This document shows positions 1-9,979 of a stretch of 64,000 nucleotides of DNA, one piece after another. This DNA is from Shewanella marina JCM 15074 (GTDB lineage Bacteria; Pseudomonadota; Gammaproteobacteria; Enterobacterales; Shewanellaceae). The position numbers were made by a program, and so were the translations under genes. The stretch lies in assembly GCF_000614975.1 (NCBI RefSeq), contig NZ_BALM01000014.1, positions 53,007 to 117,006 on the forward strand. The letters run 5' to 3'. The number at the start of each line of letters is the position of its first letter. Position 1 is the first letter of the stretch. The notes under the pieces are model-generated. The model had not been told where the DNA came from and did no database searches. It was given only the letters and a program-made list of their open reading frames with translations.

Positions 1-2
1 GT

Positions 3-266
3 TTAGTTAGATTCAGGGATCACAATGTCGATATCTAGCACACTCATATTGTCTGTGGTTTCGTCCAGTTTAACTATCACGTTTTGTTGGCTGATTTTGG
101 CGTACTTACTGACGATGGCAATAATGTCATCTTTAATTAATGGCAGCTTATCTGCGAGTTCATTACCACCATTGCGTTGATGAGCAACAACGATTTTTAA
201 GCGCTCTTTAGCCATTTGTGCGCTTGGTGATGTTTCATCATTCTTAAAATATTCAAATAAAGACAT
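3..266 (-). CDS. minE: MinE, cell division topological specificity factor
   Basis: MinE drives pole-to-pole oscillation of the MinCD division inhibitor by stimulating the membrane ATPase MinD. The 87-residue product has the family layout: an N-terminal membrane-targeting segment (MSLFEYF), the MinD-contact helix (MAKERLKIVVAHQR, residues 18-31) and a C-terminal dimerisation domain ending in VLDIDIVIPES. Length is normal. The sequence is fairly divergent from E. coli MinE in its second half. minE usually follows minD directly; here the upstream side is 145 bp of non-coding DNA and then rsuA, and no clear Shine-Dalgarno precedes the ATG. minD/minC are therefore elsewhere, or this is a second, orphan minE. 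Confidence 0.9.
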   Translation of the reverse strand: MSLFEYFKNDETSPSAQMAKERLKIVVAHQRNGGNELADKLPLIKDDIIAIVSKYAKISQQNVIVKLDETTDNMSVLDIDIVIPESN

Positions 267-411
267 ATATCATTAAAGTGAAGGTAACCTGTTGTAATAA
301 TAACAGTGATTACTTAATTATCTGAGTGTGGAGTTCGCATTTCTATTAAAGAGTCGATAAAAATTATTGTGGCTGTCTTATTAAAAAGCAGTAAGCACTT
401 AAAGCGAAACG

Positions 412-1137
412 CTAGTTTGAGCTGACAATATTGGCACTTGCAACTTCTTGTTCTGTTAAAAATCGCCATTGGCCTTCGGGGATATCTAAGGTGATTTCAC
501 CCACTTGTTGTCGATGCAGCTTTCTGACTTTATTGCCTACATAGGCAAACATACGTTTGACTTGATGATAACGACCTTCAGTAATCGTGAGTAATACTTC
601 ATTTGAGCTAAGCAGTTGCAACTTTGCAGGTTTGGTTGGCACTTTTTCACCGGGCAGTAACATGCCTTGGGTAAATAGGGCTTTGATTGCGGGTTTTATT
701 TCTGTGCTAGCGTCATCAACAATACTATTGCGCAGGGTGACCTTATACACTTTGGCGCAATGGTATTGTGGATTAAATAGATTAAACGACCAGCGACCAT
801 CATCTGTGATCAGTAATAAGCCTGTGGTATCGGCATCTAAACGTCCTGCGATATGCATATCACAAATGTCTGGCAATGTTAGATAATTAAATACACTTGG
901 GTAATCACCATCAACATTTGAACAAAGGGTGTTGGCAGGTTTATTGAACATCAAATAGCGTGACGGGCGAGGAACGAGTCGTTGGCCGTCTAATATAATG
1001 ATGTTGTTTTCATGCACCTGAGTTGAGACTGACATTTCAACTTGACCATTTACGCTTACGTCACCGCTCTCTATCACTGCCGTCGCATCTGCGCGTGTTA
1101 AGTGGGTACTTTTACACAAAAATTTATCTAGGCGCAT
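412..1137 (-). CDS. rsuA: RsuA-type 16S rRNA pseudouridine(516) synthase
   Basis: This enzyme isomerises a uridine of 16S rRNA (U516 in E. coli) to pseudouridine during small-subunit assembly. The 241-residue protein opens with an S4-like RNA-binding domain (MRLDKFLCKST to about residue 60), followed by the catalytic domain with GRLDADTTGLLLITDDG (about residues 98-114), where the second Asp is the family nucleophile. The late motif EGRYHQVKRMFA is typical of the RsuA/RluB/E/F group. The short length and S4 domain favour RsuA over RluB, E or F. It starts at an ATG with only a weak ribosome site and appears monocistronic. Confidence 0.88.
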   Translation of the reverse strand: MRLDKFLCKSTHLTRADATAVIESGDVSVNGQVEMSVSTQVHENNIIILDGQRLVPRPSRYLMFNKPANTLCSNVDGDYPSVFNYLTLPDICDMHIAGRLDADTTGLLLITDDGRWSFNLFNPQYHCAKVYKVTLRNSIVDDASTEIKPAIKALFTQGMLLPGEKVPTKPAKLQLLSSNEVLLTITEGRYHQVKRMFAYVGNKVRKLHRQQVGEITLDIPEGQWRFLTEQEVASANIVSSN

Positions 1138-1511
1138 TTATAGAGACTCTAATGACTGAAACGAAGTTGTCATTATCTCATTTATTGATACATCTGTGCT
1201 TATCTAATCATAAATTAGTCATCCAATTTAGGTCTAACGCAATATTGCCTGCTCTCACTTTCTACAAAAAGTTACAAATATTCCACTTTTAACGTGTATT
1301 TGCACTGTTTGATTATCATTTGTTGATTTATATTAACTGTCACCTTTATGACTTAGATGGCTGCTCTCAGTCAATAGAGGTGATTTGAAGGAAGAAATGC
1401 AGGCTTTATGGCCGCGTCAATCATACAGAAGCTATACGTAACATTTGCGATAAATAGCTCAGGATTAATCAATAAGTGGCGGTTTCAAGGCTGCTTTAGG
1501 ATGACAATATA
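1138..1511. other. Intergenic region between rsuA and the S41 protease gene
   Basis: 374 bp of AT-rich DNA separates two divergently transcribed genes and must hold both promoters. An open frame on the plus strand (1023-1292) is antisense to the rsuA start and shows no protein-like features. No operator, riboswitch or convincing hairpin stands out. Confidence 0.5.
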
Positions 1512-4500
1512 ATGAATAAGAATCGTTTTTTTAGAACGGCGATTGCTGCGGCATGTATGCTTGCTGGTGGTGTGCAAGCGCAAACATTGATGTTACATGA
1601 GCCAAGTATTGCTGGTGACAAACTGGCATTTGTGTACGCGGGTGATATCTATTTATCGAATAAGCAAGGTCAGCAAGTTAAGCGGATCACCTCACATGCT
1701 GCTAATGAGTACAGTCCACATCTATCTCCTGATGGTAAAACCATTGCTTTTACTGCGGGGTATGAAGGTAATTACGATGTTTACATTATTCCAAGCACAG
1801 GCGGACAACCGCAGCGATTAACTTGGCATCCTGGTATTGATGAAGTTAAAGGTTGGTCTGCTGACGGCAAAAGTGTGTTGTTTACCTCTTATCGCGATAT
1901 TGCTCATAACCGTACCGGTCAGTTATTTAGTGTGGCAACGACAGGTGGATTACCGACTAAGGTGATGGAAGCTGTAGTGTTTGATGGTGAACTCAATAGT
2001 GATGGCAGCAAGCTTGCTTATAATCCTGAACGGTTAGCGCACGGTGGTAAAAATGGTTGGCGTAATCACCGCGGTGGCACGACTCCACCGGTGTGGATTT
2101 ACGATTTAAAGCAAAACTCTTATGTTGAAGTGCCACACGGTAACTTTACTGATAGTTCACCTATGTGGGTAGGTGACAATATCTACTTCATTTCAGATCG
2201 TGATAAGCATAAAAATATTTATCGTTATATTGATGGCAAAGTCACTCAAGTGACCCATTTTACTGATTGGGATATCGCTAATGCGGATGCAGACGGCACT
2301 AACATTGTGTTTGAGAAAGGCGGCGCTCTATTTATTTTAGATACTTTATCTGGCAAGACTCAAGCATTGCCTATGACGATTGATGCTGACTTACCGCAAC
2401 GTCGCGCACAATGGAAAGATGCTATGCCCGCATTAACCAGTGCCAAAATGTCGGCTACTGGTAAACGTGTGCTAATTGGTGCGCGTGGTGATATTTATAG
2501 CGTGCCAGTTAAAGATGGTAGTACCTTAAATTTGACAGATAATGCTGCTGCCAACGAGCGTGATGGTTTATGGTCGCCAAAAGGTGAGCAAGTTGCTTAT
2601 ATTACTGATAAAAATAATCACTATCAGCTAGTGATTGCCGACCAATTTGGGCAGCAACAACGCACCATTAAATTGGGTAACGGCAATGCCGACTATATGC
2701 TGTTTGATTGGCTAAAAGACGGTAAACATATTGTTTATGGCGACTCAGCTACTGGACTTTGGTTAGTTAATATTAAGTCTGGCAAGAGCCAATTAGTGAC
2801 CAATAGTTTTGGTATTGAAGCGGCAAAGGTTGCAGCGTCGCCTGATGGTACTTGGTTAGCTTATACCAAGGTGAACCCTAACTATTTTAGCGATCTTTAT
2901 CTGTACAACATCGATTCAGAAAAGCATTACAAAGTCACTGATGGTATGAGTGATAATGCTGAGCCTGTATTTAGTAATGATGGTCAATATTTGTATTTTG
3001 CGTCATCAACTAATCAGGGGCCTTCAGCATTTGGGCTTGACCTTTCAACACAAGAGCAGCCACGCCGTTATGGTTTATATGCGTTAGTGTTGCAACAAGA
3101 TGGCCAATCGCCATTAATGCCTAAATTGGCTGATGAACAGGCACAAAATAAAGATGCTGATGATGAAGAGCAAGAGACAGTTGAAACAGTCATTGATACC
3201 AACAATATGCAACAACGCATTGTTGCTTTACCCGTGCCGCAGCGAAATTATTGGAACCTAACCGTTGCTGACGATAATAACTTGTATTTTATCGAGGGCG
3301 TGCAAATAGGTGCGAGTGTTGAGATTAATGGCCAGCCGTTAATGGCTTCTGATTTAAAGCGTTACAACTTAGCTGAACGTAAAGTTGAAGATGTGGCTGC
3401 TGATATTGAAAAAGTTGAATTAAGTGCTGATGGCAAAAACTTACTGTTAATCGGCAAGGGTAATGCTATTTCAACTGCTGCGGTAGGTGAATCAATTACT
3501 GCTGAACCACTGAATACCAGTGATGTTAAAGCATTGATTGATCCTGCTTTAGAGTGGCAGCAAATTTTTAATGAAGCATGGCGTAATGAACGTGATTATT
3601 TTTACGATGCCAATATGCATGGTTTAGATTGGCAAGCGGTGTACGATAAGTATCAACCATTGGTTAAACATGTTGGCCGTCGTGAAGATTTAAACACCTT
3701 AATGCGTGAAATGATTTCAGAGATGGAAGTGGGTCACAACTATATTGTTGGTGGCGATTTGCACCAAGAGCCGACAGTAAATGTGGGTTTATTGGGCGCT
3801 GATGTCAAAATTAATAAAGGCTTATACCAAATCAGTAAAATCTATACTGGTGAATTATGGAATCCGCATTTAAAAGCGCCATTAGCGGTACCGGGCATTA
3901 ATGTGAATGAGGGCGATTATATTGTTGCTATTGACGGTAAACCGCTTGATGGACAAACCAACATCTTCTCTTTATTAGTCGGTAAAGCAGATAAACAAGT
4001 GCGCTTAAGTGTCAGTAAAAATGGCAAGCTAAAAGATGCGCGTACCGTGGTCATTGAGCCGATTAGTTCTGAAACAGGTTTAAGACACTGGCATTGGGTT
4101 GAATCAAACCGCAAGTATGTTGATAAAGTATCTGACGGTATGATTGGTTATGTCTATTTACCCAATACCACAACTGCGGGCTATACCTCATTTAATCGTA
4201 TGTACTTTGGTCAAATTGATAAGCAAGGTATGATTTTAGATGAGCGCAGTAATGGTGGTGGTCAAGCGGCTAACTATATTACTGATGTATTAAGCCGTCA
4301 GTATTTGTCTGGTTGGAAATATCGTTCAGATGAAATGATGTTTAATACGCCTGCTGGTGGCATGTATGGCCCGAAAGTGATGCTGATTGACCAAGATGCT
4401 GGCTCTGGCGGTGACTTTTTACCGTATGCATTTAAGCGACTAGAGTTAGGTACCTTAATTGGTAAAACAACTTGGGGTGGATTAATTGGTATTTTCGCTA

Positions 4501-4751
4501 ATCGTCAGTTTGTTGATGGTGGTGTGGTGACTGTGCCTAACTTCCGTTTCTTTACTCCTGATTTCGAATGGCGAGTTGAGAACGAAGGTGTGACACCTGA
4601 TATTGAGGTCGAGCTTGATCCTGTTGCTGTTAACCAAGGTAAAGATCCACAGCTTGATCGGTCAATTGCTGAGGTTAAACAACAACTAAAAGACTTCAAA
4701 CCAGTGGTTCATCAAACTGCACCTGCTTTCCCGACCGAGTTAGGTAAATAA
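1512..4751 (+). CDS. Tricorn-type S41 family serine peptidase, exported
   Basis: A 1079-residue homologue of the tricorn protease, predicted to be periplasmic and to degrade peptides. It has a clear signal peptide (MNKNRFFRTAIAAACMLAGG, cut after VQA). Next come two TolB/WD40-like beta-propellers (about 30-680) with repeated SPDGK/SADGK blade motifs, a core region, a PDZ-like segment (about 770-860) and a C-terminal S41 protease domain. Catalytic candidates are His742 (EVGHNY), Ser965 in GSGGD, and Glu1025 in ENEGVTPD. An AGGATGA ribosome site precedes the ATG. A strong terminator follows, so it is probably transcribed alone. A short acidic linker (KDADDEEQE) near residue 545 separates the propellers. 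Confidence 0.93.
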   Translation: MNKNRFFRTAIAAACMLAGGVQAQTLMLHEPSIAGDKLAFVYAGDIYLSNKQGQQVKRITSHAANEYSPHLSPDGKTIAFTAGYEGNYDVYIIPSTGGQPQRLTWHPGIDEVKGWSADGKSVLFTSYRDIAHNRTGQLFSVATTGGLPTKVMEAVVFDGELNSDGSKLAYNPERLAHGGKNGWRNHRGGTTPPVWIYDLKQNSYVEVPHGNFTDSSPMWVGDNIYFISDRDKHKNIYRYIDGKVTQVTHFTDWDIANADADGTNIVFEKGGALFILDTLSGKTQALPMTIDADLPQRRAQWKDAMPALTSAKMSATGKRVLIGARGDIYSVPVKDGSTLNLTDNAAANERDGLWSPKGEQVAYITDKNNHYQLVIADQFGQQQRTIKLGNGNADYMLFDWLKDGKHIVYGDSATGLWLVNIKSGKSQLVTNSFGIEAAKVAASPDGTWLAYTKVNPNYFSDLYLYNIDSEKHYKVTDGMSDNAEPVFSNDGQYLYFASSTNQGPSAFGLDLSTQEQPRRYGLYALVLQQDGQSPLMPKLADEQAQNKDADDEEQETVETVIDTNNMQQRIVALPVPQRNYWNLTVADDNNLYFIEGVQIGASVEINGQPLMASDLKRYNLAERKVEDVAADIEKVELSADGKNLLLIGKGNAISTAAVGESITAEPLNTSDVKALIDPALEWQQIFNEAWRNERDYFYDANMHGLDWQAVYDKYQPLVKHVGRREDLNTLMREMISEMEVGHNYIVGGDLHQEPTVNVGLLGADVKINKGLYQISKIYTGELWNPHLKAPLAVPGINVNEGDYIVAIDGKPLDGQTNIFSLLVGKADKQVRLSVSKNGKLKDARTVVIEPISSETGLRHWHWVESNRKYVDKVSDGMIGYVYLPNTTTAGYTSFNRMYFGQIDKQGMILDERSNGGGQAANYITDVLSRQYLSGWKYRSDEMMFNTPAGGMYGPKVMLIDQDAGSGGDFLPYAFKRLELGTLIGKTTWGGLIGIFANRQFVDGGVVTVPNFRFFTPDFEWRVENEGVTPDIEVELDPVAVNQGKDPQLDRSIAEVKQQLKDFKPVVHQTAPAFPTELGK

Positions 4752-4781
4752 TATTAGATCATTAATATGAGTCTTATGATT

Positions 4782-4810
4782 AAGCCACTACTTAAGGTAG
4801 TGGCTTTTTT
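4782..4810 (+). terminator. Rho-independent terminator after the S41 protease
   Basis: A 10-bp stem (AAGCCACTAC / GTAGTGGCTT) with a 5-base loop is followed by a T run, 30 bp after the stop codon. Confidence 0.85.
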
Positions 4811-4904
4811 GTATGGCTATCAAATTGTAAATAAAAGTAATTACTATTGTTTAACAAATTGCTAACAGTAAAATAAGGAGGGTAATTTAGCTTATGGATG
4901 AAGC

Positions 4905-5987
4905 ATGAAAAAACTAATTGGCTTAATCATTATTGCTGCGGCTATAGCAGCGAGTTATTTCTATTATGTCGCGCAGGAAACCAAATCCGCCCCAAAGCAA
5001 GCTAGACCCATGGCTAATGTGGTTTACGTTGAAGTCACGCAGCAACAAATTGCTGATGATGTTGAAGCCTTAGGGACGATTAAAGCCAATGAGTCTGTGG
5101 TTATTACCCCCAAAGTGACTGATAAAATTACCGCTATCCGCTTTCAAGACGGTGAGATGGTCGGTCAGCACCAAGTGTTAGTCACACAGCAAAATGCACA
5201 ACAATTAGCACAGTTAAGTGCGGCAGAAGTTAAATTAAAAGAACATCAGCGCGAGTCGGCAAGAATCAAAAATTTAGTCAGCAACCAGTCTGTGGCGGAG
5301 CTTGAGCGTGATAGACTGCATACCCTAATTGAAATCGCTAAAGCAGATCTTGCAGAGGCACAAGCTGCATTAAATGATCGCATTATTATGGCGCCATTTG
5401 CAGGCCGTTTAGGCTTACGGCAGGTGAGTCCTGGCAGTTTGGTTACCCCTGGCACAGTGATTACTACGCTCGATGATATTGCGACGGTTAAATTAGATTT
5501 CTCAGTTCCTGAACGTTTTTTACAAAGAATCACAATAGGCGATACCGTTAACGCTTATTCTGCTAGTTATCCTGAGCGCATTTTTTTAGGTAAGTTAACT
5601 TCAATTGATAGTCGTATTAATCCAACGACTCGTGCGATTATTATGCGTGCTACTTTTGATAATCCTCAGCTTGAATTACTGCCCGGCATGTTGATGAAAG
5701 TGCAGTTAATTCAAAATCAACGTCAAGCATTGGTATTACCTGAGTCTGCCATTATTCCCAAGCAACAACAGCATTTCGTTTATCTGCTTGATGGCGAGAA
5801 TAAAGTCGTTGAGCAATTAATTAAAATTGGCAGTAGAAAACGCGGATTTGTTGAAATTGTTGCTGGTATTAACGTTGGTGATAAAGTGGTGACTCGCGGC
5901 ATTATGAAGGTACGAGCGGGTCAACAAGTTGCAGCTGCTTTATCTGAAAACTTCGGTCAATCATCGGCGACTAAGGTGGTTAACTGA
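4905..5987 (+). CDS. RND efflux periplasmic adaptor (membrane fusion protein)
   Basis: The periplasmic adaptor links an inner-membrane RND pump to an outer-membrane channel. The 360-residue protein has an uncleaved or lipid-less N-terminal anchor (LIGLIIIAAAIAASYFYYV), a barrel-sandwich/lipoyl half (IKANESVVITPKVTDKI), an alpha-hairpin (about 95-160), the second lipoyl half (IIMAPFAGRLGLRQVSPGS) and a beta-barrel (DFSVPERFL, GKLTSIDSRINPTTRAI). Its stop overlaps the ATG of the pump gene (TGATG), so the two are translationally coupled. No outer-membrane factor follows; the pump probably uses a TolC encoded elsewhere. The strongest ribosome site (AAGGAGG, 4875-4881) lies too far from this ATG and better suits a 4-codon frame at 4894 whose stop overlaps the start. 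Confidence 0.92.
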   Translation: MKKLIGLIIIAAAIAASYFYYVAQETKSAPKQARPMANVVYVEVTQQQIADDVEALGTIKANESVVITPKVTDKITAIRFQDGEMVGQHQVLVTQQNAQQLAQLSAAEVKLKEHQRESARIKNLVSNQSVAELERDRLHTLIEIAKADLAEAQAALNDRIIMAPFAGRLGLRQVSPGSLVTPGTVITTLDDIATVKLDFSVPERFLQRITIGDTVNAYSASYPERIFLGKLTSIDSRINPTTRAIIMRATFDNPQLELLPGMLMKVQLIQNQRQALVLPESAIIPKQQQHFVYLLDGENKVVEQLIKIGSRKRGFVEIVAGINVGDKVVTRGIMKVRAGQQVAAALSENFGQSSATKVVN

Positions 5988-8900
5988 TGATTATTACTGA
6001 CATCTCTGTTAAACGTCCGGTATTTGCTTCGGTTATAAGCATTTTGCTGATCGTATTTGGCTTAGTGAGTTTCGATAAACTGCCGTTACGTGAATATCCT
6101 GATATTGATCCCCCCATTGTCTCAATTGATACTAATTACCGCGGCGCAAGCGCGGCAGTGGTTGAAAGCCGCATTACTCAGATGATTGAAGATAGAGTCA
6201 GTGGTGTTGAGGGCATTAGGCATATTAGTTCATCAAGCCGTGATGGTCGTTCGTCCGTTACCCTCGAATTTGATATCAGCCGTGATATTGAAGATGCGGC
6301 TAATGATATTCGAGATCGTATTTCTCGGGTATTAAACAATTTACCTGAAGAAGCTGACCCACCCGAAGTGCGTAAAGCCAATGGTGGCGATCAAGTGATT
6401 ATGTGGCTTAATTTAGTGTCGAGCCATATGAATACATTGGAGCTCACTGATTATGCGCGGCGCTATATAGTTGATCAACTCTCAGTGGTTGATGGGGTCT
6501 CTAATATTCGTTTAGGCGGTGGCAAGGTTTACGCCATGCGAGTGTGGATTGACAGGCAGGCATTAGCGGCACGTGAGCTAACCGTGACCGATATTGAAAT
6601 GGCATTACGCAGTGAAAACGTGGAGCTGCCGGCAGGTTCTGTAGAATCAAAAGAGCGCCATTTTACCGTTCGTGTTGAACGCAGTTTTGAAACCGCTGAA
6701 GACTTTGCCAATTTAGTGTTAAAGCAGGGCAAAGATGGTTATTTAATTCGTCTTGGTGATGTGGCTAAGGTGGAGCTAGGCTCTGAAGAATCGCGCATTA
6801 TGTTTCGTGGTAACCGTGAGTCTATGATTGGGCTTGGTGTATCAAAACAATCGACAGCTAATACGCTGGAAGTCGCACGTGCAATTAATAAGTTAGTTGA
6901 TCAAGTTAACTTAACGCTACCTGATGGGATGGAGATCAAACGCTCATACGATAGCTCGGTATTTATTGAAGCGTCCATTAAAGAAGTTTACCAAACATTA
7001 TTTATCGCGATGATTTTAGTCATCATCGTCATTTATCTATTTTTAGGCAGTGTACGCGCCATGTTGATCCCCGCATTAACCGTACCTGTATCACTGCTGG
7101 CAACCTTTATTGTGCTCTACGCATTAGGTTACACCATCAATCTATTGACCTTGTTGGCGATGATTCTTGCCATCGGTATGGTAGTGGATGATGCCATTGT
7201 TATGCTCGAAAATATTCACAGAAGAATCGAGTTAGGCGAAAGCCCGCTTAAAGCCGCTTATTTAGGCGCGCGCGAAGTGGGTTTTGCTATTGTGGCTACC
7301 ACGCTCGTGTTAGTCGCGGTATTTTTACCTATTACCTTTATTGAGGGCGATTTAGGTAAGTTATTTAAAGAGTTTGCCGTGACCATGAGCGCTGCGGTGT
7401 TGTTTTCAAGTCTCGTGGCATTAACCCTCAGTCCGATGATGTGTTCTAAGGTCTTAAAGCCCGCAGGGCAAGATCCGTGGTTAGTTAAACAGGTCGATAA
7501 AGGCATGAATAAGCTTGCCAATGCCTATGGTAATCACCTTAAAAATACCCTCCATAAGCCGTTAACGGTATCGCTTGTAGTGGTCGCAGCAATCTTATTG
7601 AGTGGATATCTCTTCCAAAAACTGCCACAGGCATTTGCACCGCGCGAAGATAGAGGATCAATGTTCTTATTCGTTAACGGTCCACAAGGGGCGAGTTACG
7701 AATATATCAAAGATTACATGAATGAAATTGAAGACAGATTAATGCCGTTGGTGGAGTCTGGCGATATAAAACGGTTATTAATTCGTGCGCCAAGAGGTTG
7801 GGGCTCAAGTGCTGATTTTTCTGGGGGCATGGCGATTATCGTATTAGAAGATTGGTCAACACGCCGTCCTGCAACTGTGATTATGGGGGATATACGCAAG
7901 CGATTATCGGACTTAGCCGGGGTGCGAACTTTTCCTATCATACGTCAGGCTTTTGGGCGCGGTGTTGGTAAGCCGGTGCAATTTGTATTAGGTGGTCCAA
8001 GTTATGAGGTGTTAGCGAATTGGCGTGATATCGTGTTAGAAGAGGCGGCTAATAATCCTAATTTGATTGGTCTTGATCATGATTATAAGGAAACTAAGCC
8101 ACAGCTAAGAGTGGTTATTGATAAAGATCGCGCCGCTGATTTAGGGGTATCAATCGCACACATTGGCCGTACATTGGAGTCGATGTTAGGTTCGCGTTTA
8201 GTGACCACCTTTATGCGTCAAGGGGAGGAGTATGATGTGGTGGTTGAAGGTGATAGAAGCCTGCAAAATACCGCCGATGACTTAGCCAATATTTATGTTC
8301 GTTCTAATCGAACCAATCAGTTAATTCCATTAACTAACTTAGTCAAAGTTGAAGAGTTTGCCGATGCCAGTTCATTAAATCGTTATAAACGATTACGGGC
8401 GATAACCATTACTGCAAATTTAGCCGATGGTTATAGCCTAGGAGAAGCGCTAACCTATCTAAATGGAATTGTAGCCGAACAACTGCCAGCAGAGGCTAGC
8501 GTTAACTATAAAGGACAATCGTTGGATTATTTTGAGTCTGGCAATTCCATGAACTTTGTCTTTGTATTAGCGCTCGGTATTGTATTTTTGGTATTGGCTG
8601 CTCAATTTGAAAGTTATGTGCATCCCTTTGTCATCATGCTAACAGTACCTTTAGCGGTAACCGGGGCATTAATTGGTCTCTATTTTACCGAGCAAAGCAT
8701 TAATATTTATAGTCAAATTGGCATGATTATGCTGGTGGGTCTTGCCGCTAAAAATGGCATTTTAATTGTTGAATTTGCCAATCAATTACGTGATAAAGGC
8801 ATGGCGTTCGAGCAAGCAGTCGTTGATGCATCTATTCAACGCTTGCGCCCAATTTTAATGACAGGCATTACTACCGCTGCAGGCGCGATTCCGTTGGTGA

Positions 8901-9079
8901 TGTCCAGTGGTGCGGGTAGCGAAACGCGTTTTGTTATTGGGGTTGTGGTGTTGTCAGGTATTTTAATTGCCACGCTATTTACCTTGCTGGTGGTACCCAT
9001 CGCCTATGGTTTGTTAGCTCGCAATACCCATTCACCACAAACGATAGCCAAAAAACTGGAACAAGAGTTAGCTAATTAA
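5987..9079 (+). CDS. RND multidrug efflux transporter, HAE1 family
   Basis: A 1030-residue proton-driven inner-membrane efflux pump of the AcrB-like HAE1 family. It has the usual layout: TM1, a large periplasmic loop, TM2-7, a second loop and TM8-12. The proton-relay region reads GMVVDDAIVMLENI (two Asp in TM4, about residue 405) and LVGLAAKNGILIVEF (Lys in TM10, about residue 925). Length is normal and the frame is intact. It overlaps the adaptor gene by one base and is followed by a shared bidirectional terminator. The substrate cannot be told from sequence, and no local regulator gene is seen. Confidence 0.94.
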   Translation: MIITDISVKRPVFASVISILLIVFGLVSFDKLPLREYPDIDPPIVSIDTNYRGASAAVVESRITQMIEDRVSGVEGIRHISSSSRDGRSSVTLEFDISRDIEDAANDIRDRISRVLNNLPEEADPPEVRKANGGDQVIMWLNLVSSHMNTLELTDYARRYIVDQLSVVDGVSNIRLGGGKVYAMRVWIDRQALAARELTVTDIEMALRSENVELPAGSVESKERHFTVRVERSFETAEDFANLVLKQGKDGYLIRLGDVAKVELGSEESRIMFRGNRESMIGLGVSKQSTANTLEVARAINKLVDQVNLTLPDGMEIKRSYDSSVFIEASIKEVYQTLFIAMILVIIVIYLFLGSVRAMLIPALTVPVSLLATFIVLYALGYTINLLTLLAMILAIGMVVDDAIVMLENIHRRIELGESPLKAAYLGAREVGFAIVATTLVLVAVFLPITFIEGDLGKLFKEFAVTMSAAVLFSSLVALTLSPMMCSKVLKPAGQDPWLVKQVDKGMNKLANAYGNHLKNTLHKPLTVSLVVVAAILLSGYLFQKLPQAFAPREDRGSMFLFVNGPQGASYEYIKDYMNEIEDRLMPLVESGDIKRLLIRAPRGWGSSADFSGGMAIIVLEDWSTRRPATVIMGDIRKRLSDLAGVRTFPIIRQAFGRGVGKPVQFVLGGPSYEVLANWRDIVLEEAANNPNLIGLDHDYKETKPQLRVVIDKDRAADLGVSIAHIGRTLESMLGSRLVTTFMRQGEEYDVVVEGDRSLQNTADDLANIYVRSNRTNQLIPLTNLVKVEEFADASSLNRYKRLRAITITANLADGYSLGEALTYLNGIVAEQLPAEASVNYKGQSLDYFESGNSMNFVFVLALGIVFLVLAAQFESYVHPFVIMLTVPLAVTGALIGLYFTEQSINIYSQIGMIMLVGLAAKNGILIVEFANQLRDKGMAFEQAVVDASIQRLRPILMTGITTAAGAIPLVMSSGAGSETRFVIGVVVLSGILIATLFTLLVVPIAYGLLARNTHSPQTIAKKLEQELAN

Positions 9080-9098
9080 TGTTGTAACACTTAAATTT

Positions 9099-9125
9099 AA
9101 ACGGGCCTAAATGGCCCGTTTTTTT
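9099..9125. terminator. Bidirectional terminator between the RND pump and nfsA
   Basis: A 9-bp stem (AAACGGGCC / GGCCCGTTT) with a TAAAT loop and a T run. It lies between convergent genes and overlaps the end of nfsA, so it can serve both strands. Confidence 0.85.
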
Positions 9126-9846
9126 ATCGTTTGGCTAATGCTTTACTGTTGAGATACGGCAAAATATATGGTCTGGATTCGCCTGCTAATTTGTCCGTGG
9201 TTTCGGTCGACCAAGCACTTTGCTTTTGGTTGCTTGAACGTTGGGCATAATATTGAAGCATGGTTTGGTCGTATTGCTCAATATTGGCCGGATCTAATGA
9301 GTGGTAGCGATTTTCATGCAATATAGCTTGTACTGGTAAGCGTGGTTTTACTTCAGGGGTTTGATCTGGATGACCAAGACACATGCCAAATAAGATCGCG
9401 CAATGTTGCGGTAGACCCAGTAATTGATCTATTTGCTGCGGATTATTACGCAAGCCACCAATATAAACACCACCAAGCCCCATAGATTCTGCCGCAATCA
9501 AACAATTTTGCGCCATAATTCCCGCATCAATAGCGCCTATAATAGTTAATTCGGTAAAATCTGTCTGTACCTGTGGATTGATTTCATTGTGGCGTTGATA
9601 GTCTATGCAAAATACTAAAAATTCAGCAGCAGTTGCCACATACGATTGATCGCCAGCTAGTTGCGCTAGTTGTTGGCGGATCGTGATATCTGTAATACGT
9701 ATTACAGAGACTGCTTGTAACATGCTTGAAGATGATGCGGCAATACCCGCTTTAATGATCTGGTCGAGTTGATTTTTACTGATAGGCTGGGTAGTAAACT
9801 TGCGAATAGAACGGTGAGCCAATAGGGTCTGAATAGTCGAATTCAT
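9124..9846 (-). CDS. nfsA: NfsA, oxygen-insensitive NADPH nitroreductase
   Basis: NfsA is an FMN flavoenzyme that reduces nitroaromatics and quinones by two electrons using NADPH. The 240-residue product matches the family along its length: HRSIRKFT near the start (FMN phosphate contact), SSSSMLQA, then MAQNCLIAAESMGLGGVYIG, and LFGMCLGHPD with KPRLP. An in-frame TTG 18 bp upstream is possible, but GGAG lies 12 bp before this ATG, and the N-terminus then matches NfsA (MNSTIQTLLAHRSIRKF). The gene converges on the RND operon and shares its terminator. Confidence 0.92.
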   Translation of the reverse strand: MNSTIQTLLAHRSIRKFTTQPISKNQLDQIIKAGIAASSSSMLQAVSVIRITDITIRQQLAQLAGDQSYVATAAEFLVFCIDYQRHNEINPQVQTDFTELTIIGAIDAGIMAQNCLIAAESMGLGGVYIGGLRNNPQQIDQLLGLPQHCAILFGMCLGHPDQTPEVKPRLPVQAILHENRYHSLDPANIEQYDQTMLQYYAQRSSNQKQSAWSTETTDKLAGESRPYILPYLNSKALAKR

Positions 9847-9979
9847 AAATGAACAATACTCCAATTATTGGTGACGCTAGAGCGTCATCATGCGCGCAAT
9901 TGTTGTAATTTGTCTATGATTTAAGGGAAATATGATAGTAATTAAAGTTGCTGCCCAGTATCACTAGGCAGCGATACAC

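Noticed and set aside
1023..1292. Plus-strand ORF of 89 codons overlapping the rsuA start
   Set aside because: It is antisense to rsuA with no ribosome site and low-complexity composition.
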